A program made the translations under genes and the position numbers. Under the pieces are notes generated by a model that searched no databases, had not been told where the DNA came from, and worked only from the letters and a program-made list of their open reading frames with translations. Positions 11,101 to 20,348 of a DNA stretch of 64,000 nucleotides are shown here, one piece after another (position 1 is the stretch's first letter; each line of letters opens with the position of its first letter). This DNA comes from Symbiodinium microadriaticum (lineage: Eukaryota > Sar > Dinophyceae > Suessiales > Symbiodiniaceae), in contig LSRX01000134.1 in NCBI GenBank assembly GCA_001939145.1, positions 148,215-212,214 of the forward strand, written 5' to 3'.

Positions 11101-12052
11101 CCAGGTCCAGGATGCTGCCATTATCGTGTGTCGCGATCGCAGGGTTAATGACACGTAAACCTGCATGATTAATCATTGCTTCAATCAGAACATCATTGGC
11201 GCCCTGCCTGCAGTGTAAACATCCGCATGTGTTGGGGTGATCAACCACGTAGGACAAGTGAGTGTTGGCGTCGCCTAAAAGAACGAAATCATGGGCCGCA
11301 AATCGTTCCTTCAGTTGAGCATACGACTCCAAAATATGTGACCATGTTTTGAGGTCTCCCCCTTGGCAACAGTAGAAGCTGCAGCAAATCAGGCCTTGCT
11401 TCCGTGCAGGCTGTCGGGCTTGGATGCAAATCCAACAAACCCTCTCGCAACAAAACTCGTCTAACACCACCACGCTTTCAAAGAGGTCCGAATCAATGAA
11501 GAACCCAGTGCAGTTCCAATCCACCGACCTAGTGCCTACCCACGACATGGGGAACTTTTCAGGCAAGAGCGCACCTGGCGGCAATCTAGAGCCAGGCAGC
11601 GCGAGCACATGAAGCCCGTGATCTTGCATTGCTGCCGAGATGGCCCACAGTCTCCAGTGCAGCAACGCATCTGTGCCTAGTTGCGATAAGCCCGTGCGTC
11701 CTGGATTAAAGCATCCTAAACCAAGAACAGAAACTGAGGTGACAGGCTCTAGCGCCATGGCACTTGCTGAAGGTGAATGCGCACCCGCGTATGGTGTGAT
11801 GATACGTTCACTGTGCTCGGAGCTGGCACGAAGCAGTGAAGAGGCATCTCTTTTCAGGAAATTGTACAAACAACCAGCCAGTAACAGAAGCTTTCTTGTT
11901 GCATCAACAGCTATCGTCTTGCTGCCCGAACGAATGATGGCAGGAGCCGTTTCAAGCAGCGCTTTCACGTCTTTGAAGGCTGCAAGCCTCTCAAGTCGGC
12001 GAGGTCCTGTTTGTAGCCACTGAAGCAGGTGACTTTGCAAGATCGTGTCCAT
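8102..12052 (-). CDS. Non-LTR (LINE-type) retrotransposon polyprotein: endonuclease + reverse transcriptase
   Basis: A 1316-residue frame, ATG at 12052 and TAA at 8102-8104. An AP-endonuclease-like domain occupies about residues 105-345: N116 in a motif I position, G260-D261-x-N263 (LLGDAN) and S338-D339-H340 (GGSDH). The reverse transcriptase follows, with D724 in LDLKWAFD (motif A), Q783-G784, and Y895-V-D-D898 as the active-site box. Near the C terminus is a C1246-x2-C1249-x8-H1258-x2-C1261 zinc-knuckle-like motif. No LTRs were seen. Residue 154, where a catalytic glutamate (LQET) is expected, is glycine in LALPGSRLP, so the endonuclease may be inactive. The frame stays open about 27 codons upstream into telomere-like repeats. 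It lies in an intron of the sulfurase-like gene, in the same orientation. Confidence 0.93.
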   Translation of the reverse strand: MDTILQSHLLQWLQTGPRRLERLAAFKDVKALLETAPAIIRSGSKTIAVDATRKLLLLAGCLYNFLKRDASSLLRASSEHSERIITPYAGAHSPSASAMALEPVTSVSVLGLGCFNPGRTGLSQLGTDALLHWRLWAISAAMQDHGLHVLALPGSRLPPGALLPEKFPMSWVGTRSVDWNCTGFFIDSDLFESVVVLDEFCCERVCWICIQARQPARKQGLICCSFYCCQGGDLKTWSHILESYAQLKERFAAHDFVLLGDANTHLSYVVDHPNTCGCLHCRQGANDVLIEAMINHAGLRVINPAIATHDNGSILDLVLVPTHLNLQAYVYPDRLGGSDHRLVSTSVSLQVSCCYTGALGRISWLSGEVWDAALSKISVPLQTLEETIADALGCVDLRPTQFGGTTSKKLRRAILDSAAWARDVLVVIAGHIAGAVKVRGARRPEGGRLSPSDYAAHEDFKAAVKEASAQEQFRIVNSYARLRQQDRGASEKFLSSFFNKESQFRISLLDEDTGQSLSEDDMLSALVEDMMARADNDFPADNELLRRVDTAVAEVRRLGGFSSCDSVASQAAWSDVQDGPYTEAELERVLQKCKSSKRCLHGCFALLKAQNTLHRQLLLSLANLSRHVGLTSTIWSLRQFAHIRKSGSMVVRRIQCLRPISLTTDMAHLVDGLWLNRNRLKMEALAGPCQVGGVSGTQLLLLAILLLAQVRDYQGLPLYLAILDLKWAFDVARLNNMRLACSEAGVCGIDWLLIDDVFSLDRQCVHLHGLLSQVFVLGCGIAQGRRFSVHVFNCLLSGLRNEVRRVLPDGVCAWLPRSVMRAVSCVDLAGPNLDYTSMPQQETLKPFLERFQKDALLPHQQAREVQEALEMLPSFADRCALLDALGSCPIEPLQYVDDTTIPCSSPGAVRCVVNKSASSACTRYATRTKSQFHYGKNKTCAMALLSSPPLDPCSLDCEVVSQKTILGVLFDQDLTFEPLLRATLARAWSMFVDLFHTAETGGFSVPVLVSQVIIRLHPVILCLAAFIALVPGVQGKLNHLQWRWGKAILGCRYQRELRHHLVVAQCGWDMRLGTCLLLELVMTRARIVLLPEDHPTARLAACLQTAPCVSWFTQVKALLQEASLHCTLPTLSGCGFFTCQEISAARSDAFLRKRILRRYRQEVVRPMLLEYDRRHLAECLSFDIPVFGCSLATLGFYTLNLDWEIFHLKTPNVMWFNFRAWCLVRITARWPLPLFGCKELPLYLTCPACGEPEASIGHLLCQCAVTTEAFATFCNKVPGCPNRSLSIAFFRTLFGTPATWLEAQNYVGTCLRLAFF

Positions 12053-12118
12053 GAGAGCAGCTACCCTGATATCTTCGTAACGGTCGCTCGGGCTCGAAAG
12101 GAATGCCGGGCTGAGCGG

Positions 12119-12185
12119 GTTTAGGGTTTAGCCTTTTCCTGGAGCCTTGGGCTTTGGGTTTAGGGTTTAAGGCCTAGGGTATACC
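12119..12185. repeat. Telomere-like block at 5' edge of the retrotransposon
   Basis: GTTTAGGGTTTAG and variants begin about 67 bp upstream of the retrotransposon ATG. Together with the degenerate CCCTAAA at 7680-7710 this means the element is flanked by such repeats on both sides. Confidence 0.6.
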
Positions 12186-12683
12186 TACCTCCTGAAGTTC
12201 CCAAGGATCCATAATGGGTAGTTCCCTATATTAGGGTCCCTTGTTGGGACCTTAATTAAAAAAAAAGGACCCTAAAATGGCACCCTGATTTAGAGAACCA
12301 CCCATCTGATTCAGGAAATCAGAATAAGGAGCCCTGAAAGGGTAGGATCTTCAGTGCCCAGGTAGGGCTGATATGTAGGCCTAAACCATTGCCAATACTA
12401 TTTTTTGAGGGGGTCATTTTTTATAATATATTGGGCCCCACAACTCTATTCTAATTATACACTAAGGGTACAGAGCTTGTAGCTGCACATGTCTTTGGGC
12501 TTTGTAGGGTTGCACCTGTCCGAGAGGGGATGGTGGAGGAAGGGGTTTCGGGTGTAGGGTATGGGGGAAGGCGGGGGAGGAGGAAGTTCAGAGCTGAGGC
12601 AATTCCAGGTTTTGGAGGTTTCATGCGCTGGAGTCTTGGCGACTGAAAGCTTTCAGAGTGCACTTTGGGAGCCGCTAATTAAC

Positions 12684-12704
12684 CTGCAGCCTCATGAGAG
12701 CCAT
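12684..12704 (-). CDS. Sulfurase-like gene, possible micro-exon (DGSHEAA)
   Basis: 21 nt with an AG acceptor and GT donor. Joined to the preceding exon it gives R-F-E-D-G-S-H-E-A-A, resembling the conserved R-F-E-D-G-T segment. It requires that the last G of the acceptor be shared with the donor, as at several other junctions here. Confidence 0.4.
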
Positions 12705-12807
12705 CTTGCGATGATGCAAGCCCCAAACCCCCAAAACCCCGGCCCCAAAACCCCGATACCAAAACCCTGAACCCTCCAAAGCCCTAAACCCGCAATGCGT
12801 GGAAGTC

Positions 12808-12840
12808 CTCGAACCGCTCGGCGATGCGGCCCTTGAACAC
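12808..12840 (-). CDS. Sulfurase-like gene, exon with AERFE
   Basis: 33 nt, phase 0 at both ends, AG acceptor and GA donor. Reads V-F-K-G-R-I-A-E-R-F-E, matching the conserved x-x-R-F-E-D-G-T region of molybdenum cofactor sulfurases. Flanked by telomere-like repeats on the low side. Confidence 0.65.
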
Positions 12841-12852
12841 CTCCATAGGGTC

Positions 12853-13935
12853 TTCTTTCAGGGCTTAGGGGTTAGACTTCGAGCATAGGTTTCCTCTCAG
12901 GGGTTCCTTTAAGGGGGGTTGCGTTAACGGTTCCTCTAAGGGGCTCGTTTAAAGGTTCCTCTTATGGGTTCCTTTGCGATTTCTTTTTAAGGATTCCCTT
13001 GAGGTTGCGTTGAAAGGTTCCTGTAAGGGGTTCTATAAAGGTTTAGGAATGGACTTCGGGCTTAGTTTGCAAGCAGCTGCAGAAGTCTCTGTTCTAGGGG
13101 TAGGAGTATGTTCAGCTTGTATCGACATGTTCATGTTTTTTATTTAAAAACAAACTCGAGCTTCCACAAGGAAGTGGTCCTTGTTTCTGCTGCAAGCCAA
13201 AACCCAAAGCCATAACTACACCTGATTAGCACGCCAAAGTCTTAAGACCTGCAACTCCCAACCCCAAAAGCTGTGGCCTGGAACCCCACAGCCCTAAACA
13301 CAAACAATTGCCGCATTGCTTTGGGTTTAGCGTTTAGGGGATTACGGTTTAGGGTTTAGGGATTTAGGGTTTAGGGTTTAGGGTTTGGGGTTTAGGGACC
13401 CTAATTTAGAAAACTACCCAAATCCTATCAAAGCCCCAACCCCCAACCAGCACCACAACAAAAAGCACATCTAACAAACCCCAAGGCCCAAAAATCTTAT
13501 CCATTTGCCTAAGCGCCGAGATCCTATCGAACTCCCGAAAACCTAGTCAAAATCGCAACACATAACCAACACAACACACCAACATTTCAACAGCAAGCAC
13601 GCACAAAGACTAACACACGAGACACAAACCGCCACTTCCAGGTTCCGGTAGCCCCTTAAATCGAAGAAAGGGCACCCATCTCCTGACCAATCGGTTCTTC
13701 ATAAGGAGGCCGGAGGCCCTAAAAACGAAACGGCAAAAGCGTACTACTGGGACGCTACTTTTCAAAGAACCCACAAAGGAACCCTTTAAATAAGCAACCC
13801 TTTTAAAGGAACCGCCTTACAGGACCCCCACAGGAACCCTTGAAAAAAGGAACCCTTTTAAAGGAACCCCTTTCTTTCAATTGAAAAAAGGAACCCCCTT
13901 TTTTAAGGAACCCCTTAAGGACCCCCGCTTCCAGC
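12853..13935. other. Intronic repeats
   Basis: Degenerate GGTTCCTTTAAGG motifs (12890-13040 and 13760-13920) surround a telomere-like block at 13320-13395. A C/A-rich unique stretch at 13430-13640 has no reading frame of interest. Confidence 0.6.
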
Positions 13936-13988
13936 CTTGAGGTCGTCACTGTCTGTGCGCCCGGCCCCGGCCAGGGACACGGAGCCAC
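13936..13988 (-). CDS. Sulfurase-like gene, exon GGSVSLAG
   Basis: 53 nt, AG acceptor and GC donor. The first two bases complete a glycine codon begun by the exon at 15601-15675, giving Y-W-G-G-G-S-V-S-L-A-G. This matches the conserved Y-F-G-G-G-T-V/A segment. It ends D-D-L-K in phase 0, in register with the next exon at 12840. Confidence 0.7.
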
Positions 13989-14262
13989 CTAGACGGCCAG
14001 GCTCCCACTGCGTGTTCTTTAAAAGTATAATTAGGGGTTTAGGGGTTTAGGGTTTAGGGGTTTCGGGGTTTAGGGGTTTGGGTTTTAGGGTTTAGGGTTC
14101 AGGGGTTTAGGGTTTCGGGGTTTAGGGTTTAACCTTGAGCCTTCAAGTACATATACAGGGACCCCTCTAACACCGGACTATTCACTATGTGGCTACATGG
14201 AGCCTTAGGGGTTTAAAGTTTAGGAGCATTGGGCCAGGGGCTAAGGGTGGGAGTTAGGATAT

Positions 14263-14345
14263 AGACCGTCTCATTAAGGTCCCTTTTAAGAGAGCCACAA
14301 GTAGGGTCAAGAAGGGTCCCCGTTAAGGGGTCTCCATAATACAAT
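14263..14345. repeat. Dispersed 85-bp repeat, copy 1
   Basis: Near-identical to 50808-50890. Both carry TCCCTTTTAAGAGAGCCA and GGGTCCCCNTTAAGGGGTCT in the same order. The two copies lie in introns of different host genes. Confidence 0.75.
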
Positions 14346-15357
14346 TACCTGGGAGTTTGGGGTTTAGCGTTGCAGCCCTATAAAGGGGCAATGCTAGAAG
14401 GTTCAGGGTTAGGGTTCAGGGTCTACGATGTAGGGTATAGGCATAGGGGTCAAGTAGTTGGTGTTTTTTTTTGTAATTCTCGGTTGGGGTGAAGCTTGAG
14501 CGTTAGATTGAGGGTTTTGTATAGGCTTGGGTGAGCTGAATTTCAAGCTTAACTTGAGTTTAAGGTTTAGGGTTTAGAGGTTTAGGATTTTTAGGGTTTT
14601 TAGGGTTGAAGCTTGGCACGGGCTCATTGGCTTTCATAAGTCTTGACAAGTTTATACAGGCTTTTGTGTTTGCCCCTATGACCTATCATGTCCGCTACTG
14701 CTGAATCGTTGAGCCCGGAAACCTAAACCCTATCATTTCCGCCACTGCTACGGCTACGCTCCATGGGCTAAATTTATCTGTTTAGGGTTTAGGGTTTCGC
14801 ATTACAAGTATCAGGGCATCAGTTTAGTGTTGAGGTGGCAGTTTAGGGTTTTGTTGCTCGTCTTTCTCTCCTTGCCATTCTTGCCTGGCACTCCGTGCGG
14901 GTAGCGCTTCTTCCACACATACTCGGTTACCACAACTAACAACATGTATCTAAACTATTCTTCTTAGGGATTGCGGACTTTGGGATTTATAGGGCTTACG
15001 GCTTAGGAACCCAGTATTTAATAAGTCTATGCTCCGTCCTGAATGATCCGGCTCTGGAGGTTTCCGGACTTGACATGGTCTGTATATGAGTAATATGGGT
15101 GGTCCCTAAAACACCAGATTTCTGGTTGAGGTGTTAGAGGGTGTTGACGAATCTCACCTTTTTGAACATCTGGCTTATTTGGCTCGTATCCAGTCTAGAC
15201 TCCGCATTCGGCAAGGTATCCATACAAGCCTCCAGGCAGGCTCCCCCTGAATCCTAAACCCTAAACCCTAAACTCTGAACTCTAAGCTCTAGACCCTAAA
15301 CTCTATAGACCCTAAACCTCAGAAGGGTTGGGGGTTCTGTGAAATCGAGCTGGGCCT

Positions 15358-15465
15358 TTTGATATAAATCCTGCATTACCTTAAGGACCCTAAACTATGG
15401 GAATTAGGGTATATTCCTTACTATGGGTAATGCTGCAGATTTATAATATCATCAATCATCAACCG
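15358..15465. mobile_element. MITE-like palindromic element, family A (copy 4)
   Basis: Left arm GATATAAATCCTGCATTACC and a right arm with a small insertion (AATATCATCAATCATCAACC). Centre AACTATGGGAATTAGGGTAT is shared with copies 5 and 6. Confidence 0.85.
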
Positions 15466-15549
15466 AATTTTCTGGATTTTTCAAGAACCCTCACAGTCCC
15501 AGGCCCCGGTCCTCAAACCGAAACCCCCCAAATGACAGCCTTTTTTCCA

Positions 15550-15622
15550 CGAAGGCCTCCCCCGTAGTGCTTCTTCAGGTTTAGGGTTTAGGGCGAAGGC
15601 CTCCCCAGTAGTGCTTCTTCAG
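15550..15622. repeat. GTTTAGGGTTTAGGG insertion between 29-bp direct repeats
   Basis: Two 29-bp copies (15550-15578 and 15594-15622, one mismatch) flank a 15-bp telomere-like insert at 15579-15593. The right copy contains the last 22 nt of the exon at 15601-15675 and the first 7 nt of its intron. The left copy is a duplicate of that boundary. It resembles a target-site duplication. Confidence 0.9.
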
Positions 15623-15675
15623 TTCGAAGGCTGTCTGAGCGCGGATGATGAGTGCGCCGACGCCGGTTGGATAGC
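15601..15675 (-). CDS. Sulfurase-like gene, exon GYPTGVGALIIR
   Basis: 75 nt, AG acceptor and GC donor. Reads G-Y-P-T-G-V-G-A-L-I-I-R followed by ELKKHYWGG, a very close match to G-Y-P-T-G-L-G-A-L-L-V-R and K-K-x-Y-F-G-G in molybdenum cofactor sulfurases. The leading bases complete the glycine codon left by the exon at 16704-16739. Confidence 0.8.
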
Positions 15676-16007
15676 CTCGGCTGAATGAGTCTCTAGGTGT
15701 TGATTTCAACATCCCCCAAAACAGTTTATGATTGTTGATCTATATTAAGCAATAAGAAGTTATGACTAGGGATCTATATTAAGCAATAAGGGAAATTACA
15801 AAAACTATCCCAAATCGCTACCTAGGTCTTGGCTCGGGACTTGGGCCAGCCTCGCAAACGAGCAACAGCCGTGCTATAGGGTTTAGGGTTTAGGGTTTAG
15901 GGGTTTAGGGGTTTAGGGGTTGAGGGTACCGGCTACCGCATAACTGCCCAGGCTCCGAGGTTGGCTTTTGGAGAACTAGCCCTACTAATTCAGGCTAGGA
16001 GGACGCA

Positions 16008-16118
16008 TACTGTTGATGATATACAACCTGCATTACCTTAAGTTATTAAGGACCCTAAACTATGAGAATTAAGGTATACTTCTTATTATGTGTAATGCAG
16101 GGTTGATATCATCAACTG
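16008..16118. mobile_element. MITE-like palindromic element, family A (copy 5)
   Basis: TACTGTTGATGATATACAAC at the left and TTGATATCATCAACTG at the right, with the shared AACTATGAGAATTAAGGTAT centre. Confidence 0.85.
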
Positions 16119-16703
16119 AACCCTAAACCCTAAACCCTCATCCCTAAGGCTTCTGGGCTCAAGGACTTGCATTGGCAGGCTTTTGGCCCCTATAAGGCCT
16201 TAACCCTGTCGAGCCTGAAGGTTTAGGGTTTAGGGCTTTAGCAAACCTTCTGAAACCAAGGGTTTAGGGTGTAGGGTTGGGGGCCTCAATGGCTAGAACA
16301 GGGGGTTGGGGATAGATATATAACGGGACTCTATGGGGATAGATGCCCTAGAACCGAAAGACGGCAGCGGCCCTCGTCACCCAGGTAGAAATTGCAGGGC
16401 TGAGGAGTTGAGGGCGTGGGGATCGCAGGTTAAGGTTTAGCTTCCATTCCCTAAACCCTAAACTAGGCCCTAAACCCAAAAGCCCCAACACCCTAAACCC
16501 TAAACCCTGAACCCTAAAACCCTAAAACCCTAAAGCCCTAAACCCCTAAACCCTAAACCGCTAAACCCTAAAGCCCTGAACCTTCTAAGGCCGGGGAGTT
16601 CGGGATCCGGGTTTATGGCGTAAGGTTTTGTTTGGGCTTTGGGACACTTCGAGGGCTCGGTGTGGGGTAGGTGATTGGTGTAACCAAAACGGAGCCGGGT
16701 GGC

Positions 16704-16739
16704 CGAACAGCTTGTAAAAGGAGAGCGTGACGAAGTCGG
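16704..16739 (-). CDS. Sulfurase-like gene, PLP-lysine exon (SFYKLFG)
   Basis: 36 nt, AG acceptor and GC donor. Reads D-F-V-T-L-S-F-Y-K-L-F then half a glycine codon. In class V aminotransferases of the molybdenum cofactor sulfurase type, the lysine of S-F-Y-K-I-F-G forms the Schiff base with pyridoxal phosphate. Here it is encoded at 16713-16711. The exon joins in phase to 15675. This is one of the strongest single identifications in the window. Confidence 0.8.
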
Positions 16740-17593
16740 CTTGGGCCTTTCATGAATCTTGGGATATTATCACCCGACAGGGATCAAGACGAGTAAGAAT
16801 AATGGCTCTGGTAGTAAGTCAGCATGAATGATAGACCATGGGAGACAAGCGCAAGCGACAACAACTGCATGTCATCTAGATACACGGATACAACTATGTG
16901 GCTTCCGTGGTGTCCAGTCGACACATAACTTAACCCCGGAAAAAACCTACCTTCCTAAAAAACTATATAACAAAATCCTGAACCCTAAACCCAAAGCGAA
17001 GCCTAAGGGGGGGGGGGGGGGTTGCAGGGTTTAGCGTTCAACCCTACCCAAACCAACCAAAGCAGGGTGAATAATCGCCCAATGCCTACAAAGGGTTTGG
17101 GGTTTAGGTTTTGGGTTTAGGGTTAAGTTTGGGGTTTACATACTCTTGGGGTCCAGGTAAACCCTAAACCCAATGTACAGTTGTAAGACTTGGGGCCCCT
17201 CCTTGTCTTCGTGGGTCCGGCTTTGGGTTCGTTGCATTCCTGGCTCCGGTTTGCTGCATCGACGCCACCCAACTCTAAACACCCTAAACACCCTAAACCC
17301 GTACCTGGGGGTCGGAAAACCTACTGCTCCGGAGGCATAACCCCAAATTAAGGGGTCGTTGGGTACCACCTTGCAGGGTTTGGGTGCAGGCAAGCCCTCA
17401 ACCCTAAACCCGCAACAGGCGAATTCCGAGCTTCGAACCGCAAAAGCGGAGCTCACAGAGCCCAATCTGGGCCACAACCGCCAAAAAGCTCGCCACCCTT
17501 ACATAGTGTTGAAGAAGAGAATTTTGACATGAGAAAAGAGGTTTCAGAAAACAAGGGATCCCAACATAGACAATAACAGTCAATAACATCTGC

Positions 17594-17700
17594 GACTGTG
17601 GATGACATAAATCCTGCAGTATTATCTCACAAGGACCCTAAACTATGGGAATTATGGCATTCCTCATTATGGGTAATGCAGGAGCTATATCATCAACCGA
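17594..17700. mobile_element. MITE-like palindromic element, family A (copy 6)
   Basis: Left arm GACTGTGGATGACATAAATC, right arm GAGCTATATCATCAACCG, shared centre AAACTATGGGAATTATGGCA. Confidence 0.85.
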
Positions 17701-17701
17701 A

Positions 17702-18342
17702 GTAGTGCCTCACCCCTAAACCCTTAACCCTAAACCCCAAACGAGGTCAGCAAGATCCTGCTAATACAATGGGCTTTAACCCCTGCGGTAGAATACTAGG
17801 TTTGGGGTTCTGCTACAAATATACTGTTTTATTCTAAGGATCCCAAAAGAATAATACTAACATTGCTTCGGGATATACTATAGTAGTACTTATAAGCAAA
17901 CCCTAAGCCCTAAACGGTAGGAAGGAACCTTTAGGGCTGATATTCAAAACTCTTCCGGCTTCTATGCTACAAGCCTCTTGTCCCCTTGACGTTTTGAAGC
18001 TTCGTGCGCAGTGTAAGGAACCGATTTTGAAGAATCGGGCTGCTAGCCTGGGCTTAGACGGGTTTCGGCTTAGGGTTTAGGGTTTAGGGGTTAGGGTTTA
18101 AGTTGTCCAAGGTTTTTTAGGCTTTAGGGGGTTTTTGGGCCGTGTGAGGTTCGCCTGGGGCCCGTAAAACTAGATGATCAGGGTTCGGTAAAACGTTTTC
18201 ATTATTTAATATCAACAACGTCATGGGGCTGCAGGTAGGACTTAGGCAAGCTTGTTTGCAGACATTGAAACCCACTGCATCGCTTCCAATATACCTGAAG
18301 TCGGCGAAATCCCTTGGATTACACTGTGGATGATGATGACGG

Positions 18343-18373
<31 letters not shown>

Positions 18374-18770
18374 CAGCTTTCGTGGACTGCTGTGTAACGC
18401 ACTTAAGCCTGACCTGACCCAAGGACTGCACTTATGCCTGGATTTTTAGACTTTGGCCCCTAAGACCCGCACTGAGAGAGCTGTGGCTGTGGTATCTATC
18501 GGGTTTTGCTGAGGTATACCTGTGAATCCCAAAACCTACCGTTTTAAGGGTTAGACCCTATGATTAAGGGGTCATAACCTACTATTTTGTAGGGTTTGGG
18601 GTTACAGGTAAACCCGGCCCTATACCCAGAGACTCCAATATCCCTTAATAAGGAATAATCCTTAAATCTTATTAGGGTTCCGATTATAGTCTAAGGTATA
18701 TTCCCTAATTATGGGATATAGGGCTTGTGGTTCAACTCCAACCCGCCAACACTGCTTCAGAAAGCGTGGC
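17702..18770. other. Intronic repeats and a (GAT)n tract
   Basis: Telomere-like run at 18070-18095, a GAT microsatellite at 18330-18371 and unique AT-rich DNA. A D-F-A-D-F reading near 18300 was considered as a sulfurase exon and dropped in favour of 16704-16739. Confidence 0.6.
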
Positions 18771-18834
18771 CTCTGTCAAGTTCAAGGGATGGCTGGCGGT
18801 GAACTTGGCTGCGTCAAGAAGAACGCGCCACGTC
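18771..18834 (-). CDS. Sulfurase-like gene, exon WRVLLDAAKF
   Basis: 64 nt after a TTGCAG acceptor, with a GC donor. Reads T-W-R-V-L-L-D-A-A-K-F-T-A-S-H-P-L-N-L-T, matching W-x-V-L-L-D-A-A-x-x-x-x-x-x-P-L-D-L-S. The aspartate is the conserved residue that contacts the PLP ring nitrogen in fold-type I class V enzymes. Confidence 0.8.
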
Positions 18835-20258
18835 CTGCAATTTCCATGGCTTGGGTTAGTCGTGCTTAGTTGGTAACAGATCATGATAGTGGTCTAGCCA
18901 TATACCTCGGTGTATTGAAATGTCCTTCCGCATGTGAACTCGGATAACATGCAGCCCTAAACCCTAAACCCAACCCGAAACCCCAAACCCTAAACCCTAT
19001 GGAGAGGGAACACTTCCGGATTCCAGATCTGGCAACAAGGGGTGCAGATGTTGAACTAGGCCCTTGCGCCCGCACCCCTCATCACAGGCTGTGTCTCTGA
19101 GTGCGGCAGAATATGCCGTTTGCTAGGTCTAAGGCCCTTCCCAAAAACCTATCCTAACTTAATTACCAATTCCCCTGCAAGCGAACTGATACCCCCTCAA
19201 ACCGACTCTCCTGGAGCCGCAGTGCTGGATCCTCCACAGCCCTGTAAGGGTGCATGGTACTCTGCCCTATGGGACGTTGCGTCCTTGTTGGACACCCCAA
19301 CCATAAATAAGACTACTTGGACCCTTAGGGAAACTTACACTTGGCTTTGATGTAGCCAAGAGGCCAAGAGGACCATGGTCCCAACTATTGAAAGTCTGAG
19401 TCTAGGATTTAGGGTTCAGTTCTAGAGCTCAAACTCCGTAATGGCTTCAAATTAAAGGAAACTACAGGTGGGGAGTTTAGGGTATATACAAGGCTTCTAC
19501 AAGGTATGTAGACCTTCTATAAGGCTCCGGCTCCTATAACGGCACCTACCCACCTGAAAATGTCCTAGACCAAACAGGGAAATGTCCTAGACCAAACAGG
19601 GAAACCAAGCACGAAGGTAACAACTAGAATCCCCGAAGCCCTAAACTCCCGCCGCCCTGGAGAATCTCGATTCCTAAACACTCTTGGCGCCCTGTATGGC
19701 AACGTCTAAGACCCCAAAAGGGTCCTAAGTCCTGTTCTGGGCCGGGTTTAGGGTTTAGGGGTTTAGCATTTAGGGGTTTAGTGTTTAGGGTTTAGGGTGG
19801 GGGGATACGAACCCAAATCATGGTAGTAATTCCTAACATAGACACCTACATTCTTCTAGGCAGGTACTTAGGGCCCTGTGTAAAAGGACCCGTGAGTCGC
19901 CGCCCACGGTTACTGCCTTTAAGGAAGCTTTAAGGGATCTATAAGGGATCTATAAGGGAGCTTTAACTCTCTTCTTCAACAACCAGGCCCAACAAACTTT
20001 TTTAGAACAGACCTGATGTCTGAGGCCCAAAAAGTTTAAAGTTCAAAGCTTCTCCTCTTGGCTATCTAGCTTGCTTAAGAAGGCCCCACCAGGCCGAAGC
20101 CCCTAAACCCCATGCCCCGAATCCTGAACCTCTAATGAGCCTACATCCTACGGAGCCTAAATCCGAATGAACCTAAATCCGAATGAGCCTACATCCCAAA
20201 CCCCAGAAAAACCCTACCAAAAACCCTAAACCCTAAACCCTCAGCTGAGAATCTGTTC
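18835..20258. other. Intron: telomere-like blocks and dispersed repeats
   Basis: CCCTAAA run at 18957-18990, TTTAGGG run at 19745-19795, a 22-bp tandem pair (AAATGTCCTAGACCAAACAG start) at 19557-19600, and one copy of a dispersed repeat at 19450-19555. Confidence 0.6.
19450..19555 (+). repeat. Dispersed repeat, copy 1
   Basis: The same element occurs inverted at 56203-56330. Both carry GGTGGGGAGTT, GTATATA, AGACCTTCTATAAGG and CTACCNACCTGAAAATGTCC in order. Confidence 0.75.
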
Positions 20259-20348
20259 CTGAGATTGCCCGCTCTGGAGCCGATCTTCGCGGCCCAGCGG
20301 AGGGGGAAGATCTGCCCAGCGAAGTTCTCTTCCGCCGGGTACGCGAAC
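20259..20348 (-). CDS. Sulfurase-like gene, exon FAYPAEENFAGQIFPL
   Basis: 90 nt after a TTAG acceptor, with a GA donor. Reads F-A-Y-P-A-E-E-N-F-A-G-Q-I-F-P-L-R-W, matching L-F-x-Y-P-A-Q-S-N-F-S-G-x-x-Y-P-L-S-W of molybdenum cofactor sulfurases. It continues to A-G-N-L and joins in phase 2 to T-W-R-V-L-L-D. The plus strand is also open, but only the minus reading matches a family. Confidence 0.8.

Noticed and set aside
18298..18335. DFADF reading as the exon before the PLP lysine
   Set aside because: Phase and sequence fit poorly. The island at 16704-16739 gives DFVTLSFYKLFG with perfect joins.
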